In this document: one piece after another, positions 4,632 through 8,775 of the stretch
Layout: every line of letters starts with the position of its first letter
Position numbering within the stretch: the first letter of the stretch is position 1
Origin: an uncultured Oscillospiraceae bacterium
Lineage (GTDB): Bacteria > Bacillota > Clostridia > Oscillospirales > Ruminococcaceae
Reading direction: 5' to 3'
DNA: 8,775 bases
NCBI GenBank assembly: GCA_950097605.1
Contig: CATNEU010000041.1
Span: forward strand, 1-8,775
Translations under genes and position numbers: made by a program
The notes under the pieces: generated by a model
What the model saw: only the letters and a program-made list of their open reading frames with translations
Database searches by the model: none
Told to the model about the DNA's origin: nothing

Positions 4632-5702
4632 TTGTCCTATTGCATCAACGATAAATTAAGGAAACTCACCCCATATGCGCCGCTGACCGGGGAATACCCC
4701 GTGCGCCTCGACGCGAACGAGTCCTACTTCCCGATGGGCGAGCGCATGTCCGGAAAGATAGCGGAAGCCGTCAAAAAGGTGGACTTCAACCGCTATCCCG
4801 ACCCCTATGCCAAGGAGACCTGTGCGCTATTTGCCAAGTATTACGGCATATCGCCTGAAACGGTCACGGCGGGCAACGGTTCGGACGAGCTGATCGGCGT
4901 TTTCGCCAACGCCTTTCTTGAAAAAGGCGACCGGCTGGTCGTCACCGAGCCGGACTTCTCGATGTACGCGTTCTATGCCTATTTGAATGAAGTGGAGTGC
5001 ATTGCGGTCCCGAAGGACGACGGTATGCGCGTGGATGTCGCCGCGGTGCTGGAGGCTGTGCGGCAGTCCGGCGCCAAGGCCGTCATGCTCTCCAATCCCT
5101 GCAACCCCACTTCGCTGGGGCTATGCAGAGAGGAGGTGCGCCGTCTTGTAGAAGGAACCGACGCGCTGGTGATCCTGGACGAAGCGTATATGGACTTCTG
5201 GGACCAGAGCTTTTTGGCCGGGGCCGCGGACTATGACAACCTCGTGGTGCTCAAAACCTGCTCCAAGGCGTTTGGCATGGCCGCGCTGCGGCTGGGCTTT
5301 GCGGTGGCTGGCGAGCGGATCACCACAGCGCTGCGCGCGGCGAAATCGCCGTATAACGTAAACGCCGTCACACAGGCCGCGGCAAAGGCCGTTCTCTCCG
5401 ATCCGGCGTTTTTAAAAAGCCGCGCGGAAAAGCTCGTCAACGCGCGCCGTTTTTTGGAGGAGGAGCTGCGCGAGCTGGCAAAGAAAACCGACCAAATCAC
5501 ACGGATTTATGCATCCTGCACCAATTTTGTGTTCTTTTCTTCGCCCAAAGCGGAGGACATTTATACAGAGCTGCTCGAATGCGGCATTGCAGTGCGCAAA
5601 ATGGGGGGGCATATCCGTGTAACGGCGGGCGGCATGGATGAAAACCGGGCGTTTTTAAGCAACCTACAGCATATTTTGACGGGCGAAGAGCCTGCCCGAT
5701 GA
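4632..5702 (+). CDS. hisC: Histidinol-phosphate aminotransferase
   Basis: HisC is a PLP-dependent class I/II aminotransferase that turns imidazole acetol-phosphate and glutamate into histidinol phosphate and 2-oxoglutarate. The 356-residue protein has the expected landmarks: RLDANESYFP (25-34), the phosphate-cup GNGSDELI (81-88), Asn158 in SNPCNPTS, Asp183 and Tyr186 in LDEAYMDF, the PLP-binding Lys212 in SKAFGMAALRLGF with Arg220, and Arg329 in GGHIRVTAGG, which fits the substrate-binding arginine. The start is TTG, chosen because of the GGGAGGG site 7 nt upstream. It opens the second half of the operon after an ~800-bp non-coding interruption, so it needs either readthrough from hisD or its own promoter. 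The stop overlaps an ATG in the hisB frame (ATGA at 5699). Cobalamin-pathway CobD-like relatives are possible in principle but the context settles it. Confidence 0.95.
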   Translation: MSYCINDKLRKLTPYAPLTGEYPVRLDANESYFPMGERMSGKIAEAVKKVDFNRYPDPYAKETCALFAKYYGISPETVTAGNGSDELIGVFANAFLEKGDRLVVTEPDFSMYAFYAYLNEVECIAVPKDDGMRVDVAAVLEAVRQSGAKAVMLSNPCNPTSLGLCREEVRRLVEGTDALVILDEAYMDFWDQSFLAGAADYDNLVVLKTCSKAFGMAALRLGFAVAGERITTALRAAKSPYNVNAVTQAAAKAVLSDPAFLKSRAEKLVNARRFLEEELRELAKKTDQITRIYASCTNFVFFSSPKAEDIYTELLECGIAVRKMGGHIRVTAGGMDENRAFLSNLQHILTGEEPAR

Positions 5703-5765
5703 GCGGCATGGCGGCCAAGGAGAACCAGAGCGGCGCTTGTTCGCTTGTGGTAGAGGATAAAAGAC

Positions 5766-5772
5766 AGGAGGG
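5766..5772 (+). promoter_or_regulatory. Ribosome binding site that favours the shorter hisB start
   Basis: AGGAGGG lies 7 nt before the ATG at 5780, an ideal distance. The ATG at 5774 is only 1 nt away, and the ATG at 5699 has no comparable site. Confidence 0.65.
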
Positions 5773-5779
5773 CATGCCG

Positions 5780-6358
5780 ATGAGACAGGCGGCTATTGCA
5801 CGAAAGACACTGGAAACCGATATCCGGTGCCGGCTCACGCTCGAGGGCGGCGACCGGCGGATTGCAACCGGTATCGGCTTTTTCGACCATATGCTCACGG
5901 CGTTTGCGGTGCACGGCGGGTTTGGCCTCGACCTGCAAGCGGACGGGGATCTGCAGGTGGATTGCCACCACACAATTGAGGACACGGGTATCGTGTTGGG
6001 CCGGGCGTTTGCGCAGGCGTTGGGGGACAAGAGCGGTATCGAGCGCTATGCGACCTTCACCGTTCCGATGGATGAGTCGCTGGCGGCGGCCAGCGTGGAT
6101 ATCAGCGGCCGGCCGTTTCTGGTTTTCCATGCGTCGTTTGATACCCCGTCGGTCGGCGGCTTCGACTGCGCGATGACCGAGGAGTTTTTCCGGGCGTTTG
6201 CGTTTGCGGCGGGGATTACGCTGCATGTGAACCTGGCCTATGGCCGCAACGACCACCATAAGATCGAGGCGATTTTCAAAGCCGCCGCGCACGCGATGCG
6301 GCTGGCGGTCCGGCGGCGCGGCGACAATACGGCCCTTTCCACCAAAGGAAGCTTGTGA
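5780..6358 (+). CDS. hisB: Imidazoleglycerol-phosphate dehydratase
   Basis: HisB removes water from imidazole glycerol phosphate to give imidazole acetol-phosphate, using manganese bound by histidine-rich motifs. The 192-residue protein is the monofunctional dehydratase without the phosphatase domain of the enterobacterial fusion. Both metal motifs are intact: DCHHTIED (61-68) and NDHHKIE (157-163). TGIGFFDHML (30-39) and the C-terminal STKGSL are typical. The start at 5780 is preferred because of the AGGAGGG site and because the protein then begins MRQAAIARKTLETDI, like family members. An in-frame ATG at 5699 overlapping the hisC stop would add 27 residues that look unlike the family. That segment may serve translational coupling only. 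A phosphatase for histidinol phosphate must come from elsewhere. Confidence 0.93.
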   Translation: MRQAAIARKTLETDIRCRLTLEGGDRRIATGIGFFDHMLTAFAVHGGFGLDLQADGDLQVDCHHTIEDTGIVLGRAFAQALGDKSGIERYATFTVPMDESLAAASVDISGRPFLVFHASFDTPSVGGFDCAMTEEFFRAFAFAAGITLHVNLAYGRNDHHKIEAIFKAAAHAMRLAVRRRGDNTALSTKGSL

Positions 6359-6372
6359 GGTGAAACGACAAG

Positions 6373-6975
6373 ATGATAGCAGTGATCGACTATGACGCAG
6401 GCAACCTGTTCAGCGTGAAAAACGCGCTGGACTATCTGGAGCTGCCCTCGGTGCTCACCTCCGACCCCGCCGAGATCGAGCGGGCGGACGCGGTGATCCT
6501 GCCGGGCGTGGGCGCGTTTGGCGACGCGATGGACAAACTGAACCGCCGCGGCCTGACCCGGCTGCTGCGCGAGCAGGCAGGCAAAAAACCGCTGCTGGGC
6601 ATCTGCCTGGGTATGCAGGTGCTGTTTGAAAAGGGCTTTGAGTTCGGAGAGCACGAGGGCCTTGGACTGCTGCCCGGCAGTGTGGAGCGCATGGCGCCGG
6701 ACGGGCTGAAAATTCCGCACATGGGCTGGAACAGCCTGCGGTTTCACAATCCGTCGCCGCTGCTCGCGGGCGTGCCGGAGGGCAGCTATGTCTATTTTGT
6801 GCACTCGTTCGCGGCGCGCACCGACGCGGAAAACCTCTGCGCGGTCGCGGATTACGGCATGGAGGTGCCCGCACTGGTAGCGAAGGGGCTGGTGTTCGGC
6901 GCGCAGTTCCATCCGGAAAAGAGTGCCGACGTAGGGCTTGCGATTCTCAGAAACTTTGGAGGGCTGGCAACATGA
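6373..6975 (+). CDS. hisH: Imidazole glycerol phosphate synthase, glutamine amidotransferase subunit
   Basis: HisH hydrolyses glutamine and passes ammonia through the HisF barrel, where it is used to form imidazole glycerol phosphate and AICAR. The 200-residue class I amidotransferase has the N-terminal DYDAGNLFSVKNAL (6-19), the oxyanion-strand region LPGVGAFGDAM (43-53), nucleophile Cys78 in GICLGMQ, and the catalytic pair His180 and Glu182 in QFHPEKS. GAGGTGA at 6357-6363, overlapping the hisB stop, is its ribosome site 9 nt before the ATG. It ends in an ATGA overlap with hisA. Its partner HisF lies one gene further on, the usual H-A-F order. Full length with no anomalies. Confidence 0.96.
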   Translation: MIAVIDYDAGNLFSVKNALDYLELPSVLTSDPAEIERADAVILPGVGAFGDAMDKLNRRGLTRLLREQAGKKPLLGICLGMQVLFEKGFEFGEHEGLGLLPGSVERMAPDGLKIPHMGWNSLRFHNPSPLLAGVPEGSYVYFVHSFAARTDAENLCAVADYGMEVPALVAKGLVFGAQFHPEKSADVGLAILRNFGGLAT

Positions 6976-7688
6976 TTATTTTTCCCGCGATTGACATACA
7001 CGAGGGCGCCTGCGTGCGGTTGTATAAGGGCGACTTTGCGACCGCCCAGCGCGTGGCGGAGGATCCACTGAAAACCGCGTGTGCTTTCCGGCAGGCCGGT
7101 GCGGAGTGGATTCACATGGTGGACTTGGATGGCGCGAAGACCGGCACGCCGCAAAACCGCGCGATATTTTTGCAGGTGGCGCGCGACAGCGGACTGAAGG
7201 TCGAACTGGGCGGCGGTATCCGCGATCTGCGCACGGCGGAGGACTACCTCGCAAACGGCGTGGAACGGGTGATTCTGGGCTCGGCGGCGGTCAAGGACCC
7301 GGCATTTGTCCGGCAGGCTGTAAAGGAATTCGGTGAACATGTCGCGGTCGGCATCGACGCGAAAAACGGCAGGGTATCGGCCGAGGGCTGGCTGGACGAC
7401 AGCAGCAACATCGGCTATGTTGAGCTTGCGAAACGCATGGAGGACATCGGCGTGCAGGTGATTATCTTCACCGATATTTCCAAGGACGGCACATTGGCCG
7501 GGCCGAACCTCGCGCAACTGCGGGCAATTGACGAAGCCGTTTCCTGCAAGATCGTTGCCAGCGGCGGCATCAAGTCCATTCAGGACATCGAGGCGCTGGT
7601 AGCGATGGGGCTGTATGGCGCGATTTGCGGCAAGTCGCTGTATCAGGGAACGCTCGATCTCGCGACGGCGATTGAGTGCGCCAGATAA
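6972..7688 (+). CDS. hisA: ProFAR isomerase (phosphoribosylformimino-AICAR-phosphate isomerase)
   Basis: HisA performs an Amadori rearrangement of ProFAR to PRFAR, the substrate for HisH-HisF. It is a 238-residue (beta/alpha)8 barrel with the two-fold repeat seen in HisA and HisF. The catalytic acid/base pair is Asp8 in FPAIDIHEGACVRLYKGD and Asp129 in VGIDAKNG. Phosphate-binding glycine loops are visible as ELGGGIRDL (78-86) and ASGGIKSIQDIEAL (196-209), and FTDISKDGTLAGPN (166-179) is a conserved loop. GGAGGG at 6958-6963 is the ribosome site, 8 nt before an ATG that overlaps the hisH stop. The stop TAA is followed by a 36-bp gap to hisF. HisF-type residues are absent at the N-terminus, which separates it from its paralogue. 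Confidence 0.96.
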   Translation: MIIFPAIDIHEGACVRLYKGDFATAQRVAEDPLKTACAFRQAGAEWIHMVDLDGAKTGTPQNRAIFLQVARDSGLKVELGGGIRDLRTAEDYLANGVERVILGSAAVKDPAFVRQAVKEFGEHVAVGIDAKNGRVSAEGWLDDSSNIGYVELAKRMEDIGVQVIIFTDISKDGTLAGPNLAQLRAIDEAVSCKIVASGGIKSIQDIEALVAMGLYGAICGKSLYQGTLDLATAIECAR

Positions 7689-7724
7689 CGTGCAGCGAGG
7701 CCCACAGAGAGAAGGAGAGGTAGC

Positions 7725-8480
7725 ATGCTTGCAAAGAGGATTATCCCCTGCCTGGACGTGGACAACGGCCGCGTGGTGAAGGGAATCAATTTTGTGGATA
7801 TCAAGGACGTTGGGGACCCGGTGGCCTGCGCGATTGCCTACGACCGGCAGGGCGCGGATGAAATCGTTTTTCTGGATATCACAGCGACCCATGAGGGTCG
7901 CGCGACGATGGCCGACGTGGTGCGCCGCACGGCGCGGAACGTGTTTGTACCGCTCACGGTCGGCGGCGGCATCCGCGCGCTGGAGGATTTCAGAGAAATC
8001 CTACGCGCTGGGGCCGACAAGGTCAGCGTGAATTCGGCGGCGGTGCGCGATCCCGCGCTGGTCGAGCGCGCGGCGGACAAGTTCGGCAGCCAGTGCGTTG
8101 TAGTTGCCATCGACGCGCGCCGGAAAGGGGACGGCTACACCGTCGTCATCAACGGCGGGCGGATCGACACCGGCATCGACGCGGTGGCCTGGGCAAAGGA
8201 GGTCGAGCGGCGCGGCGCCGGTGAAATCCTGCTGACCTCGATGGACGCGGACGGCACCAAAAACGGCTTTGACATCGAGCTGACCAACGCCGTGGCGGGC
8301 GCGCTCGGCATCCCGGTGATTGCCTCGGGCGGCTGCGGCAAGCTGGCGCACTTTTCCGAGGTGTTTGAACGATCTTGTGCGGATGCAGCGCTCGCCGCTT
8401 CGCTGTTTCACTATAAAGAACTGACAATTGGGCAGGTCAAAGCGCACCTGCTTGCGCACGGCATACCGGCCAGAAGCTGA
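7725..8480 (+). CDS. hisF: Imidazole glycerol phosphate synthase, cyclase subunit
   Basis: HisF uses ammonia from HisH to convert PRFAR into imidazole glycerol phosphate, which continues to histidine, and AICAR, which returns to purine synthesis. The 251-residue barrel has the catalytic aspartates Asp11 (KRIIPCLDVDNGRVVKG) and Asp130 (VAIDARR), the phosphate sites TVGGGIRAL (78-86) and ASGGCGKL (200-207), and TSMDADGTKNGFD (171-183). The charged ring that gates the ammonia channel in the T. maritima enzyme (Arg5, Glu46, Lys99, Glu167) is present at the same positions. An AAGGAGAGG site (7712-7720) precedes the ATG. The 36-bp gap before it holds nothing else evident. Confidence 0.97.
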   Translation: MLAKRIIPCLDVDNGRVVKGINFVDIKDVGDPVACAIAYDRQGADEIVFLDITATHEGRATMADVVRRTARNVFVPLTVGGGIRALEDFREILRAGADKVSVNSAAVRDPALVERAADKFGSQCVVVAIDARRKGDGYTVVINGGRIDTGIDAVAWAKEVERRGAGEILLTSMDADGTKNGFDIELTNAVAGALGIPVIASGGCGKLAHFSEVFERSCADAALAASLFHYKELTIGQVKAHLLAHGIPARS

Positions 8481-8496
8481 AAAGAGGAGAAATGCA

Positions 8497-8775
8497 ATGG
8501 AACGCTATGTACTGGACAACCTGTTTGTCAAAGCCCCGCTGATTCCCGCGATTGTGCAGCAGACGGGCACCGGCGAGGTGCTGATGCTGGCCTATATGAA
8601 CCGCGAAAGCCTGGAAAAAACGCTGGAAACAGGATATACCTGGTTTTTCAGCCGTTCCCGCGGCAAGCTCTGGAACAAGGGCGAAACGTCGGGGCACCGG
8701 CAGCGGGTGGTTTCGATCCAGGCCGACTGCGACGAGGATACGCTGCTCGTCGAGGTGGAGCAGACAGGTCCCGCC
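8497..8775 (+). CDS. hisI: Phosphoribosyl-AMP cyclohydrolase (3' end outside window)
   Basis: HisI opens the adenine ring of phosphoribosyl-AMP, the third step of the pathway, in a zinc- and magnesium-dependent reaction. The visible 93 codons contain the family hallmarks: EVLMLAYMNRESLEKTLETG (27-46), YTWFFSRSRGKLWNKGETSG (47-66), HRQRV, and the metal motif DCDEDTLLVEVEQTGPA (77-93), where Cys78 and Asp77, Asp79 and Asp81 match known metal ligands. The expected CHTG zinc motif would come next but lies beyond the edge. GAGGAGA at 8484-8490 sits 6 nt before ATG 8497; the ATG at 8492 is out of frame. Whether the gene is hisI alone or a hisIE fusion cannot be seen. Confidence 0.95.
   Translation, partial: MERYVLDNLFVKAPLIPAIVQQTGTGEVLMLAYMNRESLEKTLETGYTWFFSRSRGKLWNKGETSGHRQRVVSIQADCDEDTLLVEVEQTGPA

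Overview
The window looks like chromosomal DNA from a GC-rich member of the Clostridia, most plausibly an Oscillospirales/Ruminococcaceae-type bacterium. That placement is inference: it rests on a hisZ plus short-form hisG pair, AG-rich ribosome binding sites, TTG starts, GC-rich coding DNA between AT-rich spacers, and the gene order hisZ-G-D-C-B-H-A-F-I. All genes read left to right and together encode most of the histidine pathway.

Layout: 1-473 is a long multi-hairpin repeat (copy 1, cut at its left edge by the window). 474-531 is its AT-rich outer flank with a fragment of another repeat end. 539-592 is a perfect 24-bp inverted repeat with a 6-nt loop. 586-615 is a good sigma-A-type promoter. 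677-3830 holds hisZ, hisG and hisD, joined by 4-bp ATGA overlaps. A small intrinsic terminator follows hisD (3829-3849). 3850-4631 holds no gene: it contains a partial repeat end, a second full-length copy of the element in the opposite orientation (3993-4479), and a strong hairpin (4574-4607). 4632-8480 holds hisC, hisB, hisH, hisA and hisF, and hisI starts at 8497 and runs off the right edge.

Pathway: HisZ-HisG condense ATP with PRPP. HisI (and HisE, not seen here) open the purine ring, HisA isomerises the product, HisH-HisF form IGP and AICAR, HisB dehydrates IGP, HisC transaminates, and HisD oxidises histidinol twice to histidine. HisE and a histidinol-phosphate phosphatase are not in the window; HisE may be fused to, or lie after, the truncated hisI.

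The least ordinary content is non-coding. Both element copies are built from an inverted pair of one ~110-120-nt stem-loop module around a central hairpin domain, bounded by hairpin-bearing terminal inverted repeats. The four modules keep their stems through compensatory base changes while sharing sequence in the interior. That fits a structured RNA or structured mobile DNA element. One copy lies before the operon promoter and the other splits the operon between hisD and hisC, next to terminator-like hairpins.
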